A DNA stretch of 30,239 nt, taken from a virus. Every line of letters starts with the position of its first letter. Within the stretch, counting starts at the first letter, position 1. Below are positions 15,687 to 24,212 of the stretch, one piece after another. The stretch lies in IMG/VR virus record IMGVR_UViG_3300034375_000580, positions 1 through 30,239 of that record; one strand, 5' to 3'. The position numbers were made by a program, and so were the translations under genes. The notes beneath the pieces are model-generated. The model saw only the letters and a program-made list of their open reading frames with translations, was not told the DNA's origin and did no database searches.

Positions 15687-16069
15687 TGACAAATAATGCT
15701 AGAAACACTCTTACAGAAGAGCTTGTCAGGTGCAAAGTTTGGATTGAAAACGCTTTGGCTTACTCTGGCAACACTCACAGTTTTGACGATATTGCTCTCG
15801 GCGTTCTTGGCCACCGTTATCAGTTGTGGCCTCTTGAGAACAGTTGTGCGGTAACAGAATTTGTTGAATTTCCTCGACAAAAACACTTTCACGTTTTTTT
15901 AGCTGGTGGTACGCTTAACGAAATTTTACAGCTAAATGAGCCATTTGCTCAGTTTGCTAAGGCTAATAACTGTACCGTCATGACTATAGCTGGAAGGCCT
16001 GGATGGGAAAAGGTACTAGAAAAGTTAGGCTGGGATTACCAGTTTACAACGCTTAAAAGGGAGATTTAG
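15686..16069 (+). CDS. GNAT-like small protein (T7 gp13-like fold)
   Basis: A 127-residue protein. The order VEFPRQKHFHVFLAGG, AKANNCTVMTIAGRPGWEK and LGWDYQFTTLKREI resembles the acetyltransferase-like fold also found in T7 internal virion protein gp13 and related phage proteins. The GRPGWEKVL segment is the strongest clue. The usual acetyl-CoA loop (Q/R-x-x-G-x-G/A) is not seen, so catalysis is doubtful. The start at 15686 was chosen because it forms a TAATG junction; an in-frame start 48 nt upstream would overlap the tail gene more. Its neighbours are internal or ejection-type proteins. Confidence 0.5.
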   Translation: MTNNARNTLTEELVRCKVWIENALAYSGNTHSFDDIALGVLGHRYQLWPLENSCAVTEFVEFPRQKHFHVFLAGGTLNEILQLNEPFAQFAKANNCTVMTIAGRPGWEKVLEKLGWDYQFTTLKREI

Positions 16070-16750
16070 ATGAGTGGCGGAAAAGGTGGCGGAAGCCGAA
16101 CTTCAACAACTGAAATGCCAGCTTGGATGAGGCCTTATGCTCAAAGAAACTTAGAAAGGGCTGAAACTGCTCAAAAGATTGGATATCAGCCGTATTTTGG
16201 CCCAGATATAGCCGCTTTTAATCCTACTCAAGAGGCGGCTTTTAATGCAAACATAGGAGCCGCAGAGGCGTTCGGATTAGTTCCTAGAGGATCTGTAACT
16301 GCAATGCAAGGCATGGCTCCAGAGCCACAAACATTTGAAGGCGGTCTTAAAGCATATTCATCTGCCCCATTGTACGAGCAAGCTCTAGCTGAGTATAAAT
16401 CAAGGATGCCTGGACAGGTTGCTCAATACAACAAATTGTTTGTTGATCCATATAATGAGCCTGATCAGGCAGATCCTGGATATGCTTCTCCTGAAACTAA
16501 AACAACTGGATATGGCCCTGGCGGTTTATCGCTTAATCCAATAGGTGCTATAGCTCCAGTTGCTGGCTCAGGGGTCAGTTTTATTCCAGGACGTGGTCAA
16601 GCGCCAGGTTCATTTATTCCTTATGGGTGGGAACTTCTTGGAAATAACTTACTGGTAAAAAGTAGAGAAGATGGATTGGTTTCTGATTACGATCCAAACA
16701 CTGGTGAATGGATTCATTATTACAATTATCAAAATCCTAGAAAATACTAA
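16070..16750 (+). CDS. N-terminal-type ejection/internal virion protein
   Basis: A 226-residue protein with AAAGGGAG before the ATG. Its opening has TEMPAWMRPYAQRNLERAE, then YQPYFGPDIAAFNPTQEAAF and an Ala-rich helix. This is the start of a long virion protein in many phages, in which the text normally runs on into the Ala/Gln-rich section found here in the next gene. The C-terminal half is Gly/Pro-rich (GYGPGGLSLNPIGAIAPVA) and ends YYNYQNPRKY. The gene may therefore be one half of a split gene, or may have a replaced C-terminus. Confidence 0.5.
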   Translation: MSGGKGGGSRTSTTEMPAWMRPYAQRNLERAETAQKIGYQPYFGPDIAAFNPTQEAAFNANIGAAEAFGLVPRGSVTAMQGMAPEPQTFEGGLKAYSSAPLYEQALAEYKSRMPGQVAQYNKLFVDPYNEPDQADPGYASPETKTTGYGPGGLSLNPIGAIAPVAGSGVSFIPGRGQAPGSFIPYGWELLGNNLLVKSREDGLVSDYDPNTGEWIHYYNYQNPRKY

Positions 16751-16778
16751 AGATATATATTAAGTAAAGGAAAATAAT

Positions 16779-17756
16779 ATGGCTGGCGCAGGAGTTCCAA
16801 ATGTAAATGAAGCCGCCGCGCAGGGAGTATACAGCGCTGGAATTGGATCGGCACAAGGTATGGGATACACGCCACAGCAAGTGCAGGCTGGGCAATTAGC
16901 TACTACGAATATTGCTCCATACATGAATCCATACACGAATGAAGTTATCCAAGCTAATGAGGCTGATATTCTTCGTGGCGCTCAGATGGGGATAAACAAT
17001 CTTGGCGCACAAGCGCAAGCCGCTAGAGCTTTTGGTGGATCTAGACATGGTGTTATGGAGGCAGAATTAGGTAGAAATGTCGCACAACAGTTGGCTCAAT
17101 CGTCTGCCGGATTAAGGCAGGCTGGATTCCAAAATGCGCAACAGGCCGCATTAGCCGATATTCAGAACCAAATGGCGGCTCAACAATATAACGTTGGCGC
17201 AGGATTGCAAGGGCAACAACAACGTCTAGCCGCCGCTAACCAGCTTGCTAACATTTCAAATCTTGGATTTGGCATGGGACAGACGGTACAGCAAAATCTC
17301 ATGCAACAAGGCGCGCTACAGCAAGGCGTTCAGCAGGCATTGATAGACGCGGCAAAACAACAATACGCCGGATATACTGGCGCACCTGCGGCATCAATAA
17401 ATTATGTATCTAACGCAATTGGAGCTACTCCTATGGGTAGCACTACAACACAAAGCGGAAGCCCTGGGTTATTTAATATGCTATCTACAATAGCAGGCAT
17501 AGCCGCCCAAGCTGGAATGTTTCCAACTTCAGACGTAAGGCTTAAAAAAGACATTAAGCAAATAGGAAAACTTCCTAACGGAATTAATCTGTACAAATGG
17601 GCATGGAACAAGATTGGTAAAGCTATCGGCGCAGATAAGTTTCCAACCGTTGGAGTTTTGGCTCAAGAAGTTCAAAAAATCAATCCAGAATTTGTTGTTA
17701 AAGGGGATGATGGATATTTGAGAGTTAATTATTCAAAAATTTATTCTGCAGGATAA
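16779..17756 (+). CDS. Ala/Gln-rich helical virion protein with C-terminal S74 chaperone
   Basis: A 325-residue protein. IAPYMNPYTNEVIQANEADI introduces an Ala/Gln-rich helical section with AFGGSRHGVMEAELGRNVA, typical of podovirus ejection or tail proteins. From residue 250 the sequence TSDVRLKKDIKQIGKLPNG, then YKWAWN, TVGVLAQEV and YLRVNYSKI is a Peptidase S74 intramolecular chaperone. In this family the chain cuts itself at the Ser before Asp (here S251-D252) once the trimer has folded. S74 is usual on beta fibres and less expected on a helical protein. A separate AAAGGA site precedes the ATG, 28 bp after the previous stop. Confidence 0.7.
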   Translation: MAGAGVPNVNEAAAQGVYSAGIGSAQGMGYTPQQVQAGQLATTNIAPYMNPYTNEVIQANEADILRGAQMGINNLGAQAQAARAFGGSRHGVMEAELGRNVAQQLAQSSAGLRQAGFQNAQQAALADIQNQMAAQQYNVGAGLQGQQQRLAAANQLANISNLGFGMGQTVQQNLMQQGALQQGVQQALIDAAKQQYAGYTGAPAASINYVSNAIGATPMGSTTTQSGSPGLFNMLSTIAGIAAQAGMFPTSDVRLKKDIKQIGKLPNGINLYKWAWNKIGKAIGADKFPTVGVLAQEVQKINPEFVVKGDDGYLRVNYSKIYSAG

Positions 17757-17759
17757 GAC

Positions 17760-18161
17760 ATGATTAATCCTTTTGATCCTTACGGGTTATATACAGATCC
17801 AAATCAACTTGGCGTTGGGAAAAATATTATAGGAGCTAATAAAGCTGTGGCTCCACAACAACAGCCAGTTGGCTTGTTAGGCATACAACCAAGGCAACTT
17901 CCTCAAGCTGAATTTACAGAACAGCAGTTAGATGGCAATGGGCTTCAAATGGCCGCAAATGCATTTATGAAGAATAAAAATCCTGCAACTGACTATGCTC
18001 TTAGTGCTGGAGGAATATCAGAACCAGGCTTAAAGATGCCAGTTCAAACAGGTGGCAATGCAATGATGCCTAATACATATGACTTTCAAGCTCCAACAAA
18101 TTTTGGCTTGGATCCAGTTAATACAAGCGGACTAGGACTGTTTTTGAATAAATATTTTTAA
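17760..18161 (+). CDS. Unknown Pro/Gln/Asn-rich protein
   Basis: A 133-residue protein with short motifs such as INPFDPYGLYTDPNQLG, VGLLGIQPRQLP and AFMKNKNPATDYAL. No family was recognised. Composition suggests a mostly disordered linker or tail-internal component. Its place between the S74 protein and the two large ejection-type genes makes a virion role likely. The start codon follows the previous stop by three bases, so it is probably translated with its neighbours. Confidence 0.5.
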   Translation: MINPFDPYGLYTDPNQLGVGKNIIGANKAVAPQQQPVGLLGIQPRQLPQAEFTEQQLDGNGLQMAANAFMKNKNPATDYALSAGGISEPGLKMPVQTGGNAMMPNTYDFQAPTNFGLDPVNTSGLGLFLNKYF

Positions 18162-18172
18162 AAGGCTAGATA

Positions 18173-20158
18173 ATGGCTACTTTTCGAGATTCATTTGCTG
18201 AAACAATAACAGAAGAAGATTTACAAAGAAACAGAAGAGACAGGTTAGCTCATTTAGCGCAAGAACGCGCAAGAATGGAAATGGCTAATAGGCTTGGAAT
18301 TGATTATGAGTATCTTGGAACTTTGCGAGATCAGGCTGACAATCAAATCCAAAATCAAATGCCAAATGAGCTAACGATTGATCCAATTGAATTAACAATT
18401 CCTAGTCAGCCACAACCAAGATATCAGTCTGGATTTGATGGTCAAATGATACGTCAAGGAACAGTTGTTCCTCCTCAGCCTAATACTACAGGATTGTCTT
18501 TATTAGGAGAAAACGCTACTTCTCTTGCTAATGATATTGTAAACAGAAGGCGAAATAGGATTTCCAATCAATCGCAGGCATCAATGCCTACTTCGTCTGC
18601 AAATAATCCTGTAATGACAGGTATATTGCAGGCTTTATCTCAGCCTCAATCAGTTCAAAATGTTACTGGATCCCCTACTGGATATTCGCCTGAAATGATA
18701 AGGGCGCAAAGCCAACAGCCTCGGATTGATCAAGAGGCTGGAGTTGATTATCGATCTGGATCGCCAGCAGGTTACATGTCTGCTATGGAAAACGAGAGCA
18801 TGAATCCAACTAGATTTTCTGGATTACTTGGACAGCCAGGAGTTGAACAAAGGCAAATAAGTGGCGCACCTAGGGACGTTGTTGATGGGTCTAATCCAAT
18901 TCCAATAGATCCAGTTATGGCACCAGTTCAATACATTGAAGAAAATCAAAATATTGATCAATATGGGCTTGGAGAAGAGGAAAGCAGATTAGGGCTTAAA
19001 CCAGGCGGAGGCGTTGGCCTCAAATCTGATTTAATTGATTACGCAAAAGATGGTAGCGGCGATGTTTTATATAACGGCCAAAACACTGGAGTAAAAGCTG
19101 ACGAATTGAATGAGGCACAACAAAGACTTTCTGGAAATTATGGTTCTCAAGATCATTATCAAAAGACTTTTGGTAACCAAGAATTTTTATTGGCATTAGC
19201 TATTGGTCTAAACTCATTAAGCACATTCCCGAACCAGCAATGGGGGCAATTTTTGCAAGGTCAAATGCAAAGCATTCAAAAGCGCAAAGGCGCTATTGAT
19301 GGCGCTAACTGGTTATTGAGCAAAGGCAGAAGGGATCTTGCAGAGGCAGTAGCTACTGGTACTTTAGATTTTGATAAAGCATATGCTGAATTTACCAAAA
19401 AGCCTGAAGAAACATTTAGAGAGTTTACTGCAGAAGAATACAAAGCAATTGGACACGATCCATTAACAGGTGGTCGAATCCAAGTTAGCAATACAAGTGG
19501 CAGAATAATAGGTGGCCCATACACTAAATCAACTGCTTCTGTGACAAATGTTAATTTTCCTGGAGAAGCTGGAAAAGAAAGAGATAAGGCTTTTGCTAAA
19601 ACGTATACAGAAAATCTAGAAAAACTTCCTGATCAAATGCAACAAATAAATACACTTAAAAGTGTTGTTGATTCATTAGAGTCTGGAGAGGTAGAAACTG
19701 GAATTTCAAAAGGTTTGTTGCCTGAATGGGCTTTAGCACTTGTTGATCCAAAAAGTTTGGATGCAAGAAATCAAGTAGCATCTGTGGTTCAAAGAACTTT
19801 GAGAGAAACTCTTGGCGCTCAATTTACAGAGCGTGAAGGAGAAAATTTATTACGCAGGGCTTGGGATTTAAGGCAACCAACAGAAGTAAACATTAGAAAT
19901 ACTCGTAGGTTGCTAGAAACAGCAATGGCATTTGTAGAAGAACGAACTAACCAAATGCAATGGTTTGAAGATAACGGTACGTTGGATGGATATAAATCAG
20001 ATGCACTAAATAAATTAAGAAGTGAACTAGTCAAAATGAAAAATGAACTTGTTGCGCCTTTACCAAAAGATTATGACGATCAAGTAGGCGCATCTGGGAA
20101 AGGCCCAAAGCAATTTAAAAAAGACGGCGTTGCGTTTACAATTGAAGAGGTTGATTAA
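18173..20158 (+). CDS. Large internal virion/DNA ejection protein
   Basis: A 661-residue protein. It starts with a charged helix (EEDLQRNRRDRLAHLAQERA), then a long Gln/Pro/Asn-rich disordered part up to about residue 330. A short hydrophobic section (FLLALAIGLNSLSTFP) follows near 337. The last 200 residues are helical, with TLRETLGAQFTEREGENLL near 547, a signature I associate with ejection or tape-measure-like proteins of podoviruses and other environmental phages. No lytic domain was seen. It ends in a TAATG junction with the next ejection-type gene. It probably enters the host with the DNA. Confidence 0.6.
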   Translation: MATFRDSFAETITEEDLQRNRRDRLAHLAQERARMEMANRLGIDYEYLGTLRDQADNQIQNQMPNELTIDPIELTIPSQPQPRYQSGFDGQMIRQGTVVPPQPNTTGLSLLGENATSLANDIVNRRRNRISNQSQASMPTSSANNPVMTGILQALSQPQSVQNVTGSPTGYSPEMIRAQSQQPRIDQEAGVDYRSGSPAGYMSAMENESMNPTRFSGLLGQPGVEQRQISGAPRDVVDGSNPIPIDPVMAPVQYIEENQNIDQYGLGEEESRLGLKPGGGVGLKSDLIDYAKDGSGDVLYNGQNTGVKADELNEAQQRLSGNYGSQDHYQKTFGNQEFLLALAIGLNSLSTFPNQQWGQFLQGQMQSIQKRKGAIDGANWLLSKGRRDLAEAVATGTLDFDKAYAEFTKKPEETFREFTAEEYKAIGHDPLTGGRIQVSNTSGRIIGGPYTKSTASVTNVNFPGEAGKERDKAFAKTYTENLEKLPDQMQQINTLKSVVDSLESGEVETGISKGLLPEWALALVDPKSLDARNQVASVVQRTLRETLGAQFTEREGENLLRRAWDLRQPTEVNIRNTRRLLETAMAFVEERTNQMQWFEDNGTLDGYKSDALNKLRSELVKMKNELVAPLPKDYDDQVGASGKGPKQFKKDGVAFTIEEVD

Positions 20159-21867
20159 TGCCTATATATAAAATTACAAATCCAGATAATGGAGAAGCCG
20201 TTCAAGTATGGTCTGACTCACAAGAGAATGCCATTAAAAAATTTCAATCTGAAACAAGGGCGCCAAAAACTTTTCGCATTAAAGATCCAAGATCAGATGT
20301 TCCTCAAGATATAACTGCATTTGACGCTAAAGATGCAATTAAGATTTCTCAAAATATGCCGGAAACAGGCCTTGCAACTCAATTTGTTGCTGGCGCAAAT
20401 GTTGGCGCATCTAACGTTATGGGTTTGCCTGTTGATTTAGTTACAGGAGGCATAAACAAAGTTGGCGGATATTTTGGAATGGATCCAATTGAAAATCCTG
20501 TTGGTGGATCTGAGTTTTTTAAAAATATAATGGAAGCACCTCAAGATTTACGAGGTAGACAAAGGCTTTCTGATATAGCGCCAACAACTAAATCTGAAAG
20601 ATTTGCAAGAAAGGTTGGAGAATACGTTGGTGGATCTGCTGTTCCTGCCGCTGGTCTTGCATCAAGAACTCAAAATATAGGTAGAAATTTAGCCGGTGAA
20701 GCAATTGCTTCTACATCTGGAGGATTGGCAGAACAAGGATTAGTTGAGGTTACAAACGGTAAAGCCCCGCATTGGGCAAGAACGTTAGCAGGGATGACCG
20801 GAGCGTTTTCTCCATTTGGCGCTTTAAAAATAATTAAAGGCATGTTTGATCCATCTAAACAATTGCAAGAAATAATAAATCAAGGAAACTTGCAAGCTGG
20901 AAAGATGAAAAATGTTGCATCAGACATTTATACTTCAATTGAGGAAAACAAATCTATTGTTGCCCCATCAAAAAACGCTGATGAATTTATAAAAGAATTG
21001 TCTCCTGTTTTTGAGAAAAAAGGATGGATGCGCACAAAAACCAATAATCTAACTGGATCTCAAACTACTGATATTGACAGCAAATATACAATAGCAAAAG
21101 GAGTTTGGGAAAAAATTAGCGAAAGATTTTATCAGAGAAACCTATCTGGCGCTGACATGATGGCTGATTGGAGACTGCTTAATGACGCTAGTAGACAAGC
21201 AAAAAAAGCGGCATCAATGGGTAGCGCATCTGGTACAGAATCAAAAATAATAGGTGAAATGATCAAAAAGTATGAAGAAAAATTTGGTTCATATTTAGGT
21301 CAAGATTTTAAAACGGCAAATTCTCTTTATAGAAGTGCATCAAATGCAGAAGAATTATCAACAGCTTTAGATTTGGCTTCTATTAATTTTAATAAATTAA
21401 ATGCAAATCAATATAAACAATTGCAAAATAAATTAAGTCAATTTGCGGCAAGAGAAATTAAAAAAGGAAAAGCAAGTAGTTTTAGCTCTCAAGAAATAAA
21501 AGCAATTAGAGATGCGGCAAAAACAAGTAAATTAGAAGATTTTGCAATGTGGGTTGGAAATGTTAGAAAAATTGTTGGATTGCCAGGAGTTGCGGTATCA
21601 GGAGGTGCGGCTTACACTGGATTGATTGATCCTCTTAGCGCGGCGGCTGTGGGCGCAACGGCTGTTGGAGTAGGAAGCGGCGCTCAGGCTATTGCTAGAG
21701 GAGCGCAAAGAAGAGATATAAGTAATATGATTTCAGAAATACTTGGAAATCCAAAGATGTCTCAAGAAGGAAAAAACAAATTACTTAACGCTCTTTCTGT
21801 ATATTTAGGGCCATCTTCTGAAAGCGCAATAAAAGAAGCTCAACAAAGTTTGCCAGAAATGCCATAA
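20158..21867 (+). CDS. Internal virion/DNA ejection protein with hydrophobic C-terminal segment
   Basis: A 569-residue protein. It opens with two short beta-rich repeats (YKITNPDNGEAVQVWS and FRIKDPRSDVPQDITAF, each ending in a small helix) that look like a duplicated module. A Gly/Ala-rich part follows, then a long helical region rich in Lys and Glu. An Ala/Gly/Val segment at about 473-514 (AVSGGAAYTGLIDPL and onward) could insert into membranes. These features fit a protein ejected to form part of the trans-envelope channel. Coupled to the preceding gene by TAATG and followed directly by the portal gene. Confidence 0.55.
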   Translation: MPIYKITNPDNGEAVQVWSDSQENAIKKFQSETRAPKTFRIKDPRSDVPQDITAFDAKDAIKISQNMPETGLATQFVAGANVGASNVMGLPVDLVTGGINKVGGYFGMDPIENPVGGSEFFKNIMEAPQDLRGRQRLSDIAPTTKSERFARKVGEYVGGSAVPAAGLASRTQNIGRNLAGEAIASTSGGLAEQGLVEVTNGKAPHWARTLAGMTGAFSPFGALKIIKGMFDPSKQLQEIINQGNLQAGKMKNVASDIYTSIEENKSIVAPSKNADEFIKELSPVFEKKGWMRTKTNNLTGSQTTDIDSKYTIAKGVWEKISERFYQRNLSGADMMADWRLLNDASRQAKKAASMGSASGTESKIIGEMIKKYEEKFGSYLGQDFKTANSLYRSASNAEELSTALDLASINFNKLNANQYKQLQNKLSQFAAREIKKGKASSFSSQEIKAIRDAAKTSKLEDFAMWVGNVRKIVGLPGVAVSGGAAYTGLIDPLSAAAVGATAVGVGSGAQAIARGAQRRDISNMISEILGNPKMSQEGKNKLLNALSVYLGPSSESAIKEAQQSLPEMP

Positions 21868-21877
21868 GGAAATATAA

Positions 21878-23971
21878 ATGAAGCCAGAACGCATGGATAA
21901 AACGAAGATTGAAGGCATTGTACAGAATGCTGTACAAGATGCTGTTGACTTCATTGAAAGCGAAATAGCAGAAGATAGGATTAAAGCACAACGCTACTTT
22001 GATGGCGAAGTGGATATTGGCCAAGAGGACGGCAGATCGAAGGTAGTTGCTACTAAAGTACGCGACACAGTTCGAGCTATCAAGCCAAGCCTTATGCGCG
22101 TGTTTTTGTCTACCGATAAGCCAGTTGAGTATGTGCCAAAAGGCCCAGAAGATGTATCAACGGCTCAAATGGCTACTCAATACATGCACTGGGCATTTGG
22201 AGAGCTTGGCGGATATCGCATTGTAAATGATGCGTTCCATGACGCATTAGTCAAGAAAGTTGGAGTTCTGAAGGTATATTGGGACAAATATACAGAATCT
22301 GAAACATACTCTTATACGAATTTAACCGATGATGAATTTACCGCAATTGTTAGTGAAGATGACGTTGAAGTTATTGAGCATAGCGAAGAAAGTTCTATAT
22401 CCATTGATGAAATGGGCATGGAAATGGAAGCTAGAGAACATTCTGTCACGGTTATACGAAAGAATGAAAAAGGGCGCATGATGGTTGAATCTGTCCCGCC
22501 AGAGGAATTCATGGTGGACAGAAACGCTAGATCAATTGATGACTTCTATGTCATAGCTCACCGCACCGAGATGCGCGTATCTGACGTTGTCAACATGGGA
22601 TACGATTTTGATCAAGTCTCAAAACTAACCGGAATTGGCTCAAGTGACACATACTCAGAACAAGAAGATTTTGAGCGTCGCGGGTACCAGATGGACGAGG
22701 ATGATCAAACGCCAGACTTGTCAATGAAGCTGGTGGCAATTACCGAAGCCTACATGAAGATGGATATCGAAGGCACTGGAGTTGCACAGCTATATAAATT
22801 TACGCTTGGCGGTAACGATTATCAGCTATTGGATTATGAGCCTTGGACAGAAGTCCCATTTGCAATATTTGAGATAGATCCAGAGCCACACGCATTCTTT
22901 GGTCGATCTGTGGCAGATTTGATCATGACCGATCAAGATGCGGCCACAGCTATGCTTCGTGGCGTGCTGGATAACGTGGCATTGACTAACAATCCAAGGA
23001 TTGGATTTGTAGAAAATCAGGTCAATGTAGACGACCTCTTAAATAACGAGATTGGCGGTATTATCCGCATGAAGTCTCCAAACGCCATTCAGGACATTTC
23101 TGTGCCGTTTGTGGCCGCGCAAACACTTACGGCTATCCAGTATATGGATCAGATGATTGAGGGCAAGACAGGCGTTTCTAGGGCCGCTATGGGCCTAGAT
23201 CCAGATGCCCTACAAAATACTACCGCTACGGCGGCTCAGTTGACCGCACAAGGCGGCGCGGCTCAGGTAGAGGTAATGGCAAGGAATCTGGCAGAAGGCG
23301 GCATGAGGCGCTTATTTAAGCTCATGTTGAAGCTGTTTGTAGAGAACAGTGACGAAGAGCAATTAATGCGTATGAATAGCCAGTTTGTGCCTATTGATCC
23401 ACGCTCGTGGAACACCAATATGGACGTTATGTGTAACGTTGGCCTTGGAACTGGGCAAGACGATCAAAAAGCCGCCGCACTGCAACAAGCTCTAGGGCTA
23501 CAGATGCAGATATGGCAGACATATGGCCCAGGCAATGGCTTGGTAACGATGACGCTAATTCGCAATACATTGGCTGATATGTTAGCTGTTGCTGGCATTA
23601 GAAACAGTGACAGATACTTCTCGCCAATGAACGAACAACTTGAGCAACAGTTGATTCAGATGAAGATGATGGAAGCATCACAGAGGCCTCAGCCACTTGA
23701 TCCAGGAAATGCAATGGTGCAAGCAGAGCAACTCAAAGCTCAGGTTAAAGCTCAGACAGATTTGGTCAAGATGCAAGTCGATGCTCAAAAAGCTATTGCG
23801 CAAGATGATAGAGAGCGCGATAAGATGGATCAAGATTTGCTTATTGAGGCCGCTAAAATACTTGGGCAATATGGAGCAAAAGTTGATGTTGAGGCTATAA
23901 AACAGGCTCAACAGGCTCCTAGATATCCAGATCAAGCTCCTGCTCAAGCTGTTACTGGCGGAAGGTTTTAA
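21878..23971 (+). CDS. Portal protein (P22-type)
   Basis: The dodecameric ring through which DNA is packaged and ejected. At 697 residues the size fits P22-type portals. Recognisable parts are AQRYFDGEVD near the start, SKVVATKVRDTVRAIKPSLM, AFHDALVKKVGVLKVYWD, then SVPPEEFMVDRNARSIDD, FFGRSVADLIMTDQDAAT, NNPRIGFVENQV and EGKTGVSRAAMGLDPDALQN. The C-terminal third is helical and Gln-rich, as expected for the barrel. AAGGAA precedes the ATG. The stop overlaps the next small gene (TAATG). Scaffold and capsid genes follow, so this is the head module. Confidence 0.9.
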   Translation: MKPERMDKTKIEGIVQNAVQDAVDFIESEIAEDRIKAQRYFDGEVDIGQEDGRSKVVATKVRDTVRAIKPSLMRVFLSTDKPVEYVPKGPEDVSTAQMATQYMHWAFGELGGYRIVNDAFHDALVKKVGVLKVYWDKYTESETYSYTNLTDDEFTAIVSEDDVEVIEHSEESSISIDEMGMEMEAREHSVTVIRKNEKGRMMVESVPPEEFMVDRNARSIDDFYVIAHRTEMRVSDVVNMGYDFDQVSKLTGIGSSDTYSEQEDFERRGYQMDEDDQTPDLSMKLVAITEAYMKMDIEGTGVAQLYKFTLGGNDYQLLDYEPWTEVPFAIFEIDPEPHAFFGRSVADLIMTDQDAATAMLRGVLDNVALTNNPRIGFVENQVNVDDLLNNEIGGIIRMKSPNAIQDISVPFVAAQTLTAIQYMDQMIEGKTGVSRAAMGLDPDALQNTTATAAQLTAQGGAAQVEVMARNLAEGGMRRLFKLMLKLFVENSDEEQLMRMNSQFVPIDPRSWNTNMDVMCNVGLGTGQDDQKAAALQQALGLQMQIWQTYGPGNGLVTMTLIRNTLADMLAVAGIRNSDRYFSPMNEQLEQQLIQMKMMEASQRPQPLDPGNAMVQAEQLKAQVKAQTDLVKMQVDAQKAIAQDDRERDKMDQDLLIEAAKILGQYGAKVDVEAIKQAQQAPRYPDQAPAQAVTGGRF

Positions 23972-24198
23972 TGAATATTAAAGATAAAGCATCAAAGGTT
24001 AGACAGCTTCAAGGCGACGAGACTTTTATCTCAGTTATGGAGGCTATCAAATCTAAGCAAGTTGCAATTTTTTTAAATTCAAACTCTACTGAAAAGGATC
24101 GAGAAAAGGCGCACAACGTTATTTGTGCATTAAGCGAGGTCAATGATTACATTAACTCAGTTTTAACTGACGAAAAAATCTTTGACAAAAACAACTAA
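23971..24198 (+). CDS. Small helical protein between portal and scaffold
   Basis: A 75-residue, mostly helical and charged protein (KASKVRQLQGDETFISVMEA, later EKDREKAHNVICALSEVNDY). Its start lies in the stop of the portal gene. Small helical proteins are often found in this position in podovirus-like head modules, but I cannot name the family. A role in portal or scaffold assembly is inferred from its position and from tight coupling. Confidence 0.6.
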   Translation: MNIKDKASKVRQLQGDETFISVMEAIKSKQVAIFLNSNSTEKDREKAHNVICALSEVNDYINSVLTDEKIFDKNN

Positions 24199-24212
24199 GG
24201 GAGATAAGCACC

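Noticed and set aside
21918-21937. Perfect inverted repeat TTGTACAG-AATG-CTGTACAA near the start of the portal gene
   Set aside because: It arises from a tandem codon repeat encoding VQNA and VQDA in a helical segment, so an operator is not needed to explain it.
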